A stretch of DNA of 64,000 nucleotides, from the NCBI RefSeq assembly GCF_003013715.1, contig NC_072814.1, positions 372,001 to 436,000 of the forward strand, given 5' to 3'. This document shows, one piece after another, positions 9,819 through 19,950 of the stretch; position 1 is the first letter of the stretch, and each line of letters begins with the position of its first letter. The DNA is from Candidozyma auris. Its lineage: Eukaryota; Ascomycota; Pichiomycetes; Serinales; Metschnikowiaceae. Below the pieces are notes generated by a model that saw only the letters and a list, made by a program, of their open reading frames with translations, was not told the origin of the DNA and made no database searches. The position numbers were made by a program, and so were the translations under genes.

Positions 9819-11835
9819 GGGAGTAGTATGATGAACAAAAAAATGAAATCAAACAAGTGTCTAAGTCGTTTGTGGATAAAAGAACAAAAAAAAAAATTAG
9901 GCGGCGCCCAAAATATATATGGGACGCTTGCGGGGGTGCCGGTTGCAAAAAGCATGCAACAGAGGCATAACTCACGAGGTGAGACACAGCGAGAGAGCCG
10001 ATAAGGTATAATATGGCGAGCATCGCGCAGGAGGGAAAAACTCCGCGAGAGGATGCCACCTAAAAATGGGCGGGACTCAACGAACATTCCTGCACACAGG
10101 CCGGTTTCGCTTATCGCTAGCTCTTCACTCTGTGGGTCATGCTTAGAGAGCCTGCACCCATCGTGCGGTGGCATGTCAATTCTCGGAAAAGCCGTTTGGC
10201 TCTAACGGCAGGTGGCTCCGATGCCTTTTGAGACCTGAAGGTATCTGAAGAGATGAAGGGCTGAAAATAGGCAAGTGGAGTCCTTTGGGCAATTGCAGGA
10301 GAGAGATCAACTGACTTGAATTTTACTGGCATTGCTTTTATTTCATGTTTGCAAATTTCTACGATTTGCTGCCCCTGGAAAAGAAATGTGATGAGCAACC
10401 GGCGACTCCGGTAGGCATACAAGTAGGAAGTCATACAGAGATAAGGCACCCACCCTTTCTACACAATTGAAGCGACTATTTGCGCAAGAGTCAGGACAAT
10501 TTAACGTCTCTTGTTGTGATGTTGACCGACCAATTTTTTTTTTTTAATTTTTTTTTCTAGTTTTTATTTTTCCTTGTTCCCTCTCCATTCTTCGTATGTG
10601 GGGGAAATCGCCTTATGTGTGGCACTGGGTGCGGTCACTTGCCGGAAGATGAAGGGCATCATTTTTTTTTTTCCTCGCTCGCTCGGTCGCTGTTTTTTTC
10701 TCCCAGCGGCCGCAGAGCTTTTTTTCCCTCGCTGTGTATTTCCTACCTTACTATTCCCTGGAGGCGTCCTACTACTGCTGGTGGTTATGGTGGTGCCCAC
10801 AGGGTGCACTTATGGAAAGTCCACTAACAAAGTAGTGGAATATTTGTCTTCATGACTTGCTGACTTGGATTCCATCCTTATTCACTACTTGATCTTTTTT
10901 TTTTTTTTTTTTGTTTCGTCGCTCGTTGCACTTGCTCTCCCTCCGCACTTTAGAATTTCTGGTCATTTCCGTTGCTTCAAATGCAACCTTTCTCTTCTTC
11001 CTTTTCCTCACCTCCTCCCACTTCCTCTGCTTACGTTACCTACTTGTAGAGATTTCTCGAAACATCTAGACAAAAAAGCTCCCATTCGAGTCTGGCTTCC
11101 ATATTCTTCTTGTTGAGAACGGCATTCACCGTGCTATGATGTCGCTTGCTCTCACCCAGACTTAGCAGCATCCTTTCTCACGTTCGGAGTCCGATGGGAA
11201 TCGTGCGTGAATTGGACCCCGATCCTTGGCTAACCAAAGTTACCGCAAGAGCATCGCAGAGCGAAGAACCCGTTAGAGGTACCATTTCTTTCCCAGGCTT
11301 CTCTCCACCCAATGGGTACGCTATCATCTCGACATTTGTATTCCTTTTTTGGAACCATTCTTCCCTCCTCTCTACTGACTGTCACTCTTCTACGTTGAAT
11401 TCCATAATGGTGGTGCTGCTCGCTTGTAGGTTCCGCATAGGTGCACCATTTTATATTCCTCACAAGGCTGGGCGGCTACAAAATTCGTTTGAGGCTCCCA
11501 CCGGAATCCCAAGCTTCAGACCCCACAATCGAGGAATCTTCGACTTTTTGCTTGCTTCCACTACCGAAACCGTCTCAAGCAGTGAATACGTGTGTAAACA
11601 GCAAATCCCTAAACATAGGTACAGTCTTTTGACACTTCCAGCTACTCTTTGATAAGCCAAAGTATATCGTTTTCGTATCAACGTCATGCAATACTGTCTC
11701 CACGACACACTTATTCTTGCAAAGCTTCCTCCACGTGGTAATGCACATGCTACACGTGCATGATCACGTGTTTTTCAGGTGCTTCAAGATGGGCCTACTA
11801 CTTTTTCTCAAGACACCAAAAGGCTACCAACTCCC
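9819..11835. other. 2-kb divergent intergenic region PUT1 / SLS1
   Basis: This long region between two divergent genes holds T-rich runs (about 10537-10575, 10660-10672, 10897-10913) and a pyrimidine-rich tract at about 10975-11050. Three E-boxes lie close to SLS1 (listed separately). Open frames here (for example 11146-11652) lack recognisable protein features and I do not call them genes. Confidence 0.6.
11732..11770. promoter_or_regulatory. Cluster of three CACGTG E-boxes upstream of the SLS1-like gene
   Basis: Perfect CACGTG palindromes lie at 11732-11737, 11753-11758 and 11765-11770, between 104 and 66 bp before the SLS1 ATG. CACGTG is the core site of Cbf1 and other bHLH factors. In Candida species Cbf1 is known to act at respiratory and ribosomal genes. 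Use of these sites here is inference. Confidence 0.6.
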
Positions 11836-14112
11836 ATGCTGATACCTCTCCTTTTGAGAGCATTCAGGGGCACTCACTTGCGCCGTCTTTCTATAGCACC
11901 TCGTCTATATAACCTGTCCAAGTACCCATCTTTCATTCACGAAGAGCTCAAAGATGTGCCTCGCTCAAAGCAGACCAAGAGCCTACCGAAAGCCAGAAAA
12001 CGTATATTGATCCTCAGTCCAGAGGAGACTAAGGATAAGAAATTCTCGCGATATTTGAAAGATGTCAACAAAAAGGGGAGACGAGCCTCTTCTAAGCCTG
12101 TGTTGAAACTCATAGACGATGACTCGGTCCATTCCATCGGCTCATCTACCACCAGCAATGAGATCTTGCTAGACTCCGTTGAAATGTTCAAGCCAAAGTC
12201 ACGAGAAGTCAGTCTGGCAAAGAAATCATCCATAATCAGTAATCTTGGTAAATCTTTCACAAAACCTCAATTGCTTGACTACATCAAGCAGAATCACAAT
12301 ACCACCAGAGGTCTCAAATCTGCTCCCAAACATAAAGTGGCCACTTTCATCGTTGAAAAGCTTTGGACGACGAATGTATCTGGTGTCTCTAAACTCGAGG
12401 ACTTGTTCGTTACTGAGCCCGTCACGCTTACTCAGTTGGAAATGTTTCTTCTTCTTCTGTGCAATGGCCTCGTCCTTAAGCATATACGAAGCGCAGTATC
12501 GAAAATTCAGTTTGATCGAAAGTCCAACCAGCTTTTGCTTACAGGCACTCCCCAGCAAATTGAAAATGCAAAAATCAACTTGATGCTGGATCTTGAAAGT
12601 GCAAATAAGGAGGAGATTGACTTACAAACCGTCAAGTCGCTTGCATTGCAGAAGCATGGCTCTTTTGATGTCAAAGATGTCAGCAACAATACGGAAGTGT
12701 TCTTTCAGCATCTTGAAAACGACAAGTACGAGCTCTACGCTTTCAATAAGAATCAACTTAAAAGAACTAAGCGTCTTCTCCTATGGCTTTTAAATTATAA
12801 TCCGCACAACAAGGAATTTTTACATCTTCCTGAAGGTTCTCAATTGCTTAAAATGTTGCCTTTTAAGGATGACGATTCTCTTTCTTGGAAAGATCGAAAT
12901 AAAAATCTTTATGTCGTCGAACGCCTTAACACCAACCCAAATACGCTTCTAGTAGATGAGCTTGCCAAGTTCTCCGATAGCGCATTGGCAGACGTTGATT
13001 TGGACGAAGAACTTTGGCATGATGAGGATGACAAACTTTCCTTGCGAAGAGCTGCTGAAGAGAAGATTGACGAAAGTGGATGGGACCTTCTTGAATCTCT
13101 CGGATTTGGGAAGAGTAAAAAAAATAATGCAGCCAAAATGGATCAGACAATCTCATATAAGGCTACCCTTTCACAATCTCAGCGTGATCAGATATACAAA
13201 GAGTTGACAGATTTCAGCTACAAACAAAACTTACCAGGAGTTGCAAAAGCTCAATTGGACCCCAAGATCTTTACTGTTACATTAGGAAACATACTTTTCG
13301 AAGCTGAAAGTAATGAGTCAGGAGTTTTGCCTCCTATTTTATCGCTCGGTGAACACAAACTGTTTCAATTCAATTCTAATGTCACCCTCGCGCATGACAA
13401 GTTACTATCAATTCAACAACGGGAGGGAGAAGGAGCGGTTCTTAAAGACCCTCATATATATAGCTTGCAGTTCAAGTTCACTCCTTCACCATTCACCCAT
13501 GGAGCTAATGTTATGACAAATGAACACATGGATTATCCGCCAGTGGAAATGTGGGTGCAATTGAAGAAGAATCTTGTACCAGATATTGATTCTCTTCACC
13601 TTGTGTCCGTCGAAGCGGAAAATTCTAGCCTCGTGTGTTTGCCTGAGGCCAAAAGTGATATGAAAGTGACTTGCCAATTAACAGGGCGTGTCATTCAAGA
13701 GCTAGATGAACAAGATTTTACCCAGCAAACAATCACGGAGACGCTAATATCAACCATTGATCGCTACCAACGCTTCAAGAGTCAGCCAGGAGTGATTGAG
13801 TTTTTGCAAAATTCGCAATTGGACTTCAGTGGGAAGACACCAACATCTATTGCACCCAACATCGACCTTGTTATCAATGGGAAGAAAGTGCGTTACCATT
13901 ACCTCAATGTATCTTACAGAAGAGAAATTGCATTTGAAGTGCCACACTCCAACGGCGAGGATCTGATGGTGCACGTCAGTGTGGTCGATGGTGGTAGTTT
14001 AGGAGGAAAAAGAATCGAGATCAGATTTGTGGGTGACTACACCGGCAAAGTCAGCAGGGAGGAATTTGACGCTCTCATTGATCAAGTACTCAAGTTCCTC
14101 AATACTTTGTAA
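11836..14112 (+). CDS. SLS1: Sls1-like mitochondrial gene-expression factor
   Basis: The frame opens with a GTG at 11779. The first ATG at 11836 gives 758 residues. The N-terminus (LLLRAFRGTHLRRLSIAPRLYN) is basic and hydroxylated, a likely mitochondrial presequence. The middle part, from KPQLLDYIKQNHNTTRGLKSAPKHKVATFIVEKLW on, with a KH-like segment (residues about 200-270), resembles the fungal Sls1 family (mitochondrial inner-membrane-bound regulator). In S. cerevisiae Sls1 coordinates transcription with translation of mtDNA-encoded genes at the inner membrane through Nam1 and the RNA polymerase Rpo41. The protein is somewhat longer than S. cerevisiae Sls1 (643). The second codon is CTG, probably Ser in this clade. 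The assignment rests on recalled family resemblance. The stop lies 77 bp from that of the convergent small ORF. Confidence 0.68.
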   Translation: MLIPLLLRAFRGTHLRRLSIAPRLYNLSKYPSFIHEELKDVPRSKQTKSLPKARKRILILSPEETKDKKFSRYLKDVNKKGRRASSKPVLKLIDDDSVHSIGSSTTSNEILLDSVEMFKPKSREVSLAKKSSIISNLGKSFTKPQLLDYIKQNHNTTRGLKSAPKHKVATFIVEKLWTTNVSGVSKLEDLFVTEPVTLTQLEMFLLLLCNGLVLKHIRSAVSKIQFDRKSNQLLLTGTPQQIENAKINLMLDLESANKEEIDLQTVKSLALQKHGSFDVKDVSNNTEVFFQHLENDKYELYAFNKNQLKRTKRLLLWLLNYNPHNKEFLHLPEGSQLLKMLPFKDDDSLSWKDRNKNLYVVERLNTNPNTLLVDELAKFSDSALADVDLDEELWHDEDDKLSLRRAAEEKIDESGWDLLESLGFGKSKKNNAAKMDQTISYKATLSQSQRDQIYKELTDFSYKQNLPGVAKAQLDPKIFTVTLGNILFEAESNESGVLPPILSLGEHKLFQFNSNVTLAHDKLLSIQQREGEGAVLKDPHIYSLQFKFTPSPFTHGANVMTNEHMDYPPVEMWVQLKKNLVPDIDSLHLVSVEAENSSLVCLPEAKSDMKVTCQLTGRVIQELDEQDFTQQTITETLISTIDRYQRFKSQPGVIEFLQNSQLDFSGKTPTSIAPNIDLVINGKKVRYHYLNVSYRREIAFEVPHSNGEDLMVHVSVVDGGSLGGKRIEIRFVGDYTGKVSREEFDALIDQVLKFLNTL

Positions 14113-14189
14113 CCATTAATTACAATTGCATACTTAACGACAGTCCAGAACAGTGTATATAGAATATATTTAAGGTTGCACTCGTATGT

Positions 14190-14459
14190 CTATTTCTTTT
14201 CTTCCAAGTTCTTGATATGCTTTTCTAAAGCATCCAAGGATTCCCTTAAACTGATCACGTCCAACATAACAATTTTCGTGTTTCTGTTGTACTCTTCCAA
14301 CAAGTAGTAGTATGATGCGGTTCCAGCGACTGACACACCTAAGAGGAACCCGACAAAGCCGCCTCTGAATGCGCCAATTTTCTTGGTGGGTGGTGCTGGC
14401 GCAGCTGTTGAGTAGAGACGAGCGGCCGAGCAAAGGGAGTTAGATGCTAATCTGTACAT
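14190..14459 (-). CDS. Small conserved-looking mitochondrial single-pass membrane protein
   Basis: The 89-residue protein has a Ser/Ala/Arg N-terminus (YRLASNSLCSAARLYSTAA) typical of a mitochondrial presequence with an RLYS-type cleavage site. Then comes one glycine-rich membrane helix, FRGGFVGFLLGVSVAGTASYYYLL, and a short C-terminal helix with heptad character (LRESLDALEKHIKNLEEKK). Similar FRGGxxGFLLGxxxAGxxxYYYLLEEY proteins occur widely in fungi as uncharacterised mitochondrial proteins. That is from memory; I know no function. The coding character is good, and the ATG at 14459 has no competing start. It sits between two genes for mitochondrial proteins and is divergent from MCP2. Confidence 0.72.
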   Translation of the reverse strand: MYRLASNSLCSAARLYSTAAPAPPTKKIGAFRGGFVGFLLGVSVAGTASYYYLLEEYNRNTKIVMLDVISLRESLDALEKHIKNLEEKK

Positions 14460-14980
14460 GATGAAGGTCGGTTAGAGTCACTTGTGGGAGATATTTTTTT
14501 AACTTGACTTAGTTCGCGAATCGAACGATACTATTAGTGGAGATCCGGGGTCCCAAGACAGACGCCTTGCATTGAGTAAACTCAAAATTCAGAAACTGTT
14601 GCTCCATGAGATTTTACTGTTTTCTTTTCAATGAAGAGTGTAGGGCCAAATATGCTTCTGTTCGTGAGAGGTGAAATCATTTTTTTACATGTCCATCATT
14701 TGCAACTTCTCACTGACCTTGCAGTTGGTACGTAATATAGTCGCGTAGTCACTGAATAGGATATATCCTTAAAATTCACCACAGAGATCAAGGTAGAATC
14801 ATATTAGTCAAATGGTGACTCAGAAGACACTAATTTCTATAACATTTCCAGTCTAGTCACTATGAAGCCGCCTTTGTGAACATTTTATCGTTGCTATCAA
14901 CACCCTCACTTCTTCCCCAGAATCCACCTATATGCAATCGCAATATCCATTGCTCCTACTTCTCTTCGAACAAGAATATC
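14460..14980. other. Divergent intergenic region, small mitochondrial ORF / MCP2
   Basis: This is a promoter region for two divergent genes. It contains a TTAGTCA motif near 14804, resembling an AP-1/Yap element, and short T runs. I see no RNA gene or other ORF in it. Confidence 0.5.
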
Positions 14981-16657
14981 ATGTTGGGCCTTCGTAGCTC
15001 CCAGCGGCAATTACTCTACCAGCCCTTGAGATACAGGTCACAATGCAGTTTGCGGAAGCCTTTTATGAATCCATCCAGATCATTTGCCACTAATAATGCA
15101 GCTACGAGGAGAGGTCCCGCAAAATTTGTCAAATCAGCACTCATAGTTGCTGGTACATCAGTGGCAGTCTATTTGATAGATGAATATTATTACCTGTCTT
15201 TGTTACAGAGATCTGCTCGAGCGGTTTATGTGCTTTTGTGGGTAGCTTATCAATATGGTGTTAATGTTAAGAACTACGACAATATAGAAGACCTTCACGA
15301 GGAGGCATCAGAACGTCTTCTACAGATGCTTTCTACAAATAAGGGACTTTACATAAAGTTGGGACAAGCAATCGCAAATAATGGAACAGTGTTTCCCATA
15401 GCATTCCAGAAAAGATTTGTAAATCTATACGATGCTGCCCCAGTGGACCCTTGGGCACAGATAGACAAGATATTGAAAAAGCAGCTTGGAGAGAACTACG
15501 AGACCAACGTATTTGAGAATATTGACCACACACCAATAGCTTCAGCCTCCATCGCACAAGTGCATAAGGCAAGGTTGAGAAAGGAACAGCAGGATGTAGC
15601 TGTGAAAGTGCAACATCCATATATCGCAAAGCAAATTAATGTCGACTTGGCCGTGTACGAAGGAATGTCGTGGGTGTATTCCAAGTTATTTGACCTTCCT
15701 TTAACGTTCTTCACTAGCTATGTATCTGATCAGCTTATCAAAGAAGCAGATTTTCGCCATGAGTCGGCCAATGCCGCTAAACTCGCTGGCTTCATTGAAA
15801 AAGACAAAGCTATGCAGCATTTGAACATCTACATTCCGAAAAATTTCGATGACTACACTGGTGATAGAGTTCTCATTACTGAGTGGATAGATGGTGTATC
15901 GCTTGCTGACAAACAGAAGTTGATAGACGCAAAATTAGACATCACGACTATGATGACACAATATGTCAATGCGTTTGGTAGGCAAGTCTTCAACTACGGC
16001 TTCTGCCATTCTGATCCACATCCGGGCAACTTATTGGCAAGGATGCATAATGGAAAACAACAACTAGTCATACTAGACCATGGCTTATATGTCGCGTTGC
16101 CAGAGAAGTTTAGAAAGGAGTACTGTCTCATCTGGGAGAGTTTGTTTCAGTATGACAGGAAGACAATACAAAACATTGCCGAGTCTTGGGGTATTGGAAA
16201 CGCTGACATATTGACGACCTTGGTTCAGATGAAGCCTCCCTCTCAAGATTTATTGACACAAAACATGAGCTCATATGATCTTATCAAAAGTTTCTTAGGA
16301 GACGAAACGAAATTTCCCTTGCAGATGCTTTTTCTACTGAGGTCAATGAGAATGATGCAAAATTTGAATATGACAATGGGTAGTCCGGTGAATCGTATCA
16401 ACATGTTTACAAACTGCGCCCTACAAACTCTCATTAAGGAACGAGACTTTTCCATATCGAATCTTGGCCCTTGGCTTCTGCTAGTAAAGGTGAAAATATC
16501 CCTATTCTTCAGCGAGGTGGTCTTTTGGTTTTTTAGAATTCGGCAGATCATCACTGGGGATCGATATGGAGGTAAAGGAGAGGGTATCGAGGACTACATC
16601 GACAAGTATATGAGGGATACCGCCAGACAAATGGGTATAGATATTGCAGAGGTCTAA
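14981..16657 (+). CDS. MCP2: ABC1/ADCK-family mitochondrial kinase-like protein (Mcp2/Cqd2)
   Basis: The first ATG of the frame is at 14981 (an upstream GTG start at 14876 is not used), giving 558 residues. The N-terminus is an Arg/Ser-rich mitochondrial presequence, followed by a hydrophobic segment (SALIVAGTSVAVYLI). The UbiB/ABC1 hallmarks are present: the KxGQ motif at about K126, the Ala-rich-loop equivalent in PIASASIAQVHKA, and the HSDPHPGN catalytic-loop signature starting at H343, with ILDHG further on. S. cerevisiae YLR253W (Mcp2/Cqd2) sits in the inner membrane and, with Cqd1, influences coenzyme Q and lipid distribution. The FDLPLTFF segment and the long C-terminus favour Mcp2 over Coq8 or Cqd1. 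Paralogue choice is moderately sure, the family very sure. Confidence 0.85.
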   Translation: MLGLRSSQRQLLYQPLRYRSQCSLRKPFMNPSRSFATNNAATRRGPAKFVKSALIVAGTSVAVYLIDEYYYLSLLQRSARAVYVLLWVAYQYGVNVKNYDNIEDLHEEASERLLQMLSTNKGLYIKLGQAIANNGTVFPIAFQKRFVNLYDAAPVDPWAQIDKILKKQLGENYETNVFENIDHTPIASASIAQVHKARLRKEQQDVAVKVQHPYIAKQINVDLAVYEGMSWVYSKLFDLPLTFFTSYVSDQLIKEADFRHESANAAKLAGFIEKDKAMQHLNIYIPKNFDDYTGDRVLITEWIDGVSLADKQKLIDAKLDITTMMTQYVNAFGRQVFNYGFCHSDPHPGNLLARMHNGKQQLVILDHGLYVALPEKFRKEYCLIWESLFQYDRKTIQNIAESWGIGNADILTTLVQMKPPSQDLLTQNMSSYDLIKSFLGDETKFPLQMLFLLRSMRMMQNLNMTMGSPVNRINMFTNCALQTLIKERDFSISNLGPWLLLVKVKISLFFSEVVFWFFRIRQIITGDRYGGKGEGIEDYIDKYMRDTARQMGIDIAEV

Positions 16658-16823
16658 ACGCCCTAGATGAATTGATATGGCTTTTTTGGACTCTCTGCCT
16701 CAATATAGACGAGTATAGAAAGTTTAGGCACTTTGTTCTCTATAAATCATTAATTAAGCAGGATATCATGTAAGTTAACAATCGCTATATAGACAAGCAC
16801 TTGTACTCAGCATACAACGAAGT

Positions 16824-16911
16824 GCCTGGTTAGCTCAATCGGTAGAGCATTTGACTCTTAATCTCAATAAGGTCAATCAAAAGGTTGCGGGTTCGAGCCC
16901 CGCATCGGGCT
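16824..16911 (+). tRNA. tRNA-Lys(CUU) with a 15-nt intron
   Basis: A full cloverleaf can be drawn. The acceptor GCCTGGT (16824-16830) pairs with ATCGGGC (16904-16910) and the discriminator is T. The D arm is GCTC/GAGC. The anticodon stem TTTGA pairs with TCAAA, and the loop carries anticodon CTT at 16857-16859. The T arm is GCGGG-TTCGAGC-CCCGC. Continuity needs removal of 15 nt (16861-16875) after position 37, the standard place for nuclear tRNA introns. A-box (TAGCTCAATCGG) and B-box (GGTTCGAGCC) promoters are internal. Confidence 0.93.
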
Positions 16912-16927
16912 TTTCTTTTTTCTTTCT
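16911..16927 (+). terminator. Pol III terminator of tRNA-Lys
   Basis: The T-rich run directly after the tRNA 3' end (TTTTCTTTTTTCTTT) matches an RNA polymerase III termination signal. Confidence 0.8.
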
Positions 16928-17484
16928 CGCTGCAATTATTACAACAGACTCTGTCACAAGCCTTTAACAAGCCATCTAAGCACATAGCAGAAGAGTGAAG
17001 AGTCCTTCGCTCATATCCATAAGTTTCCCGTCGAATCGCACTGAGTTTACAACGAAGGCAACTATACAACGCAGTTCCTGACCTAATTTCCGAAAACTTG
17101 TCAATGAACCTAATATCAGCAAGGAGTCTTGATCGAGTGAACAGAACCTCTTTGCTTCCCGGAGGACAGTCAGGTTGCGTCAGTGGTTGTGGAAAATGAT
17201 TCCACCTTTTGCGGGCCTACTAAAGATCTCCATCGCTTCAACAGAAATACTATAGACACTATCAAAACACCGGGGGATTTCATTAAGATAAATACCTAGT
17301 AGTTACAATCTTCAATGAGCTAATTGAGAAATGTTTCTCTACTTATACCTCTTAGCCCTTTGAACCCCAACTATTTGTGTACTGTACGTACACGTACATG
17401 GGCATCGCACAAACGCATCGCATCAAGCATTTTGAAAAATCATCGAACCTTACAACTAGCATTTAGCATAAACTTCAAGGCAGG
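16928..17484. other. Intergenic region tRNA-Lys to UTP13
   Basis: This is the UTP13 promoter region. An alternating GTACGTACACGTACATG stretch near 17383-17399 is partly palindromic. I did not see a clear PAC (GATGAG) element. No further gene is supported. Confidence 0.5.
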
Positions 17485-19848
17485 ATGGCTGAGCCAATAA
17501 GAAAAGCATACGGTGTTCGAAACATCGAGCCCTTCTATGTTGGCGCTACCTCTGCTGCGTTCACTGAAGATGGTTCAATCGTCGCTACTCCACTAAATGA
17601 AGATGTAGTCATCACTGACTTGTCTACAAACACCACTTTACACACACTTGAAGGCGATGGAGAGCTCGTCACAGCATTAGCAATGACTCCAAATGGGAGT
17701 CGACTAGCCGTGGTGTCGCAGTCACAGCAGCTTAGGGTGTACAATGTGGAAACAGGAGAAATCACCAAGCAATACAGATTCCAGGCACCAGTGTATATTG
17801 CCAGGGCAGACGAGACATCAACACTTTTTGTATTTGGCGCTACTGATGGTGTCGTTACAGTATGGGACATTGAAGGTGGCTATGTTACGCATTCGCTCAA
17901 GGGCCACGGTACTACGATTTGCTCGTTGTGCTTTCATGGTGAACTTCATTCCTCCAAGTGGATGCTTGCGCTGGGAGACACGATGGGAACATCGAAAGTA
18001 TGGGATTTAGTCAAGAGAAAATGCATATCGACGCATCAAGAACACACGGGAGCCGTTAGAGGGCTAGCGTTCTCGCCAGATGGGTCTCAGTTTATCACGG
18101 GTGGCAGAGACGCCATCGTTGTGATCTACAACACAGAAAACTTGAAGAAAGTCATTAATACAGTTACTGTCAGACACCAGGTTGAGTGCTGTGGCTTTAT
18201 CCAGCTCCCTCTGGGAGAGCTGGTGTTCTACACCGCCGGGTCTGAAAACCAAGTTAAGCTCTGGGACATCTCGTCAGGTAAGCCTCTTGGTGGCTCCCCA
18301 AAACCATTAGAGACAACAGAGGAGCTAATGGCTCTTGAAGTCATACACACTAATGATGACACTCATCTATGGATGGTGGTTTCTGATCAGACACTTGTGG
18401 AAATGTCGCTCGAGGACATGTTGGTGGAGGATGGTGCCGCTGTGATTCCGATCACAAGAAGGGTTGCAGGTAATCACGGAATCATTGCTGATCTTCGTTA
18501 TGCTGGTCCGGACCATAATCTCGTGGCCATGGCCACTAACGCCCCAGCATTGAGGGTTGTAGATTTCCAAAATGCGCCCCTCGATGTACAACTTTACGAA
18601 GGTCACACAGACTTGCTTAATTGCATAGACGTGTCTGAAGATGGCAGGTGGATTCTAACAGGCAGTAAAGATAATCTGGCAAGACTCTGGGCATGGGATG
18701 AGGATGAGCATACTTTCAGCCAATACGCTGTGTTCACTGGTCATGCTGGTGCCGTGTCTGGATGTGCGTTACCAAAGAATATTGATCAAATTCCACGCTT
18801 TATTGTCACAGCATCAACGGATTTGACTGTCAAGAAATGGAAGGTTCCCAAAGAGGCAGGTTCGACAGTGAAAACGAGTGAGTACACTAGAAGAGCTCAC
18901 GACAAGGATATCAATTCGCTTGCTATATCACCTAACGATGAGTATTTTGCAACAGCTTCATTTGATAAGCTAGGCAAAGTCTGGGACTTGACGTCCGGTG
19001 AAACAGTTGGTGTACTCAAAGGCCATAAAAGGGGACTTTGGGATATTGGCTTCTGCCAATATGATAAGCTAATCACCACAGGTTCGGGAGATAAAACTGC
19101 CAGGATATGGCTGTTGACAGACTTCACGTGTATGAAGACGCTAGAGGGTCATACAAATGCTGTTCAACGCAGCAGGTTCATCAACAAGAATAAGCAGATT
19201 ATGACGACAGGTGCAGATGGTTTGGTGAAACTTTGGGACATCAAGGAATCTGAATGCGTAGCAACGCTCGATAACCACGATAATAGAATATGGGCAGCAG
19301 ACGTTAAGGAAGACGGACTCCAAATGATTACCGCCGATGCAGATGGACACTTGAGTCTATGGAACGACAGAACAGACGAGTTACTTCAGGAGGAAGAGGA
19401 GAAGAAAAAAGAGAAAGTTGAGCAAGAACAACAGTTGAGCAACTACATCAACAAAAATGATTGGAACAATGCATTTTTGCTCGCGTTGACGTTAGAGCAC
19501 CTGATGAGGTTGTACAATGTGGTCAAGGCAGCTATTGGAGCCAACGAGGATCCCGAGCTGGCGGTCGGCTCCAAGAGCCTAGAACAGATGATGATGTCTC
19601 TAGAAAGCGAACAGATGGAAGCGCTTTTAAAACGAGTGAGAGACTGGAATATCAACTTCAAACAATTTGAAATTGCTCAAAAGGTGTTAACAGTGATTGT
19701 GAGTAAGCTTGACATGGAACGCGGAAATATTCGAAAGATGGTGGAGCAAATAATTCCATACAACGAGCGCCACTATCAGAGGCTCGACGAGCTCGTGGAG
19801 CAGACATACGTGCTAGACTATGTTGTGCAAGAAATGGAGAAGGCTTAA
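17485..19848 (+). CDS. UTP13: U3 snoRNP / SSU processome WD40 protein Utp13
   Basis: The 787-residue protein carries two sets of WD40 repeats (about residues 60-640), visible as recurrent GH...D(x)KVWDL/RLWAWD units such as HDKDINSLAISPNDEYFATASFDKLGKVWDL and GHTNAVQRSRFINKNKQIMTTGADGLVKLWDI. A helical C-terminal Utp13 domain follows (YINKNDWNNAFLLALTLEHLMRLYNVV onward). Utp13 (human TBL3) belongs to the UTP-B subcomplex of the small-subunit processome, which processes the 18S pre-rRNA in the nucleolus. The length is close to S. cerevisiae (817). The ATG at 17485 is preceded by an AT-rich leader. A dimer of two beta-propellers followed by the C-terminal domain distinguishes it from single-propeller WD proteins. 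Confidence 0.93.
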   Translation: MAEPIRKAYGVRNIEPFYVGATSAAFTEDGSIVATPLNEDVVITDLSTNTTLHTLEGDGELVTALAMTPNGSRLAVVSQSQQLRVYNVETGEITKQYRFQAPVYIARADETSTLFVFGATDGVVTVWDIEGGYVTHSLKGHGTTICSLCFHGELHSSKWMLALGDTMGTSKVWDLVKRKCISTHQEHTGAVRGLAFSPDGSQFITGGRDAIVVIYNTENLKKVINTVTVRHQVECCGFIQLPLGELVFYTAGSENQVKLWDISSGKPLGGSPKPLETTEELMALEVIHTNDDTHLWMVVSDQTLVEMSLEDMLVEDGAAVIPITRRVAGNHGIIADLRYAGPDHNLVAMATNAPALRVVDFQNAPLDVQLYEGHTDLLNCIDVSEDGRWILTGSKDNLARLWAWDEDEHTFSQYAVFTGHAGAVSGCALPKNIDQIPRFIVTASTDLTVKKWKVPKEAGSTVKTSEYTRRAHDKDINSLAISPNDEYFATASFDKLGKVWDLTSGETVGVLKGHKRGLWDIGFCQYDKLITTGSGDKTARIWLLTDFTCMKTLEGHTNAVQRSRFINKNKQIMTTGADGLVKLWDIKESECVATLDNHDNRIWAADVKEDGLQMITADADGHLSLWNDRTDELLQEEEEKKKEKVEQEQQLSNYINKNDWNNAFLLALTLEHLMRLYNVVKAAIGANEDPELAVGSKSLEQMMMSLESEQMEALLKRVRDWNINFKQFEIAQKVLTVIVSKLDMERGNIRKMVEQIIPYNERHYQRLDELVEQTYVLDYVVQEMEKA

Positions 19849-19950
19849 AGTTGCGCATATCCCAGGCGCATCAATGGGACGTAAGCAAGAAAGAAAAATT
19901 CGGGAATAATGCTATTGATCAAATTGATCAACAATTGTAGAGGAGTTTAA

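Noticed and set aside
11146..11652. 168-codon frame before SLS1
   Set aside because: Its start is not ATG, the composition is random-like with antisense competitors, and no domain is visible. Treated as promoter DNA.
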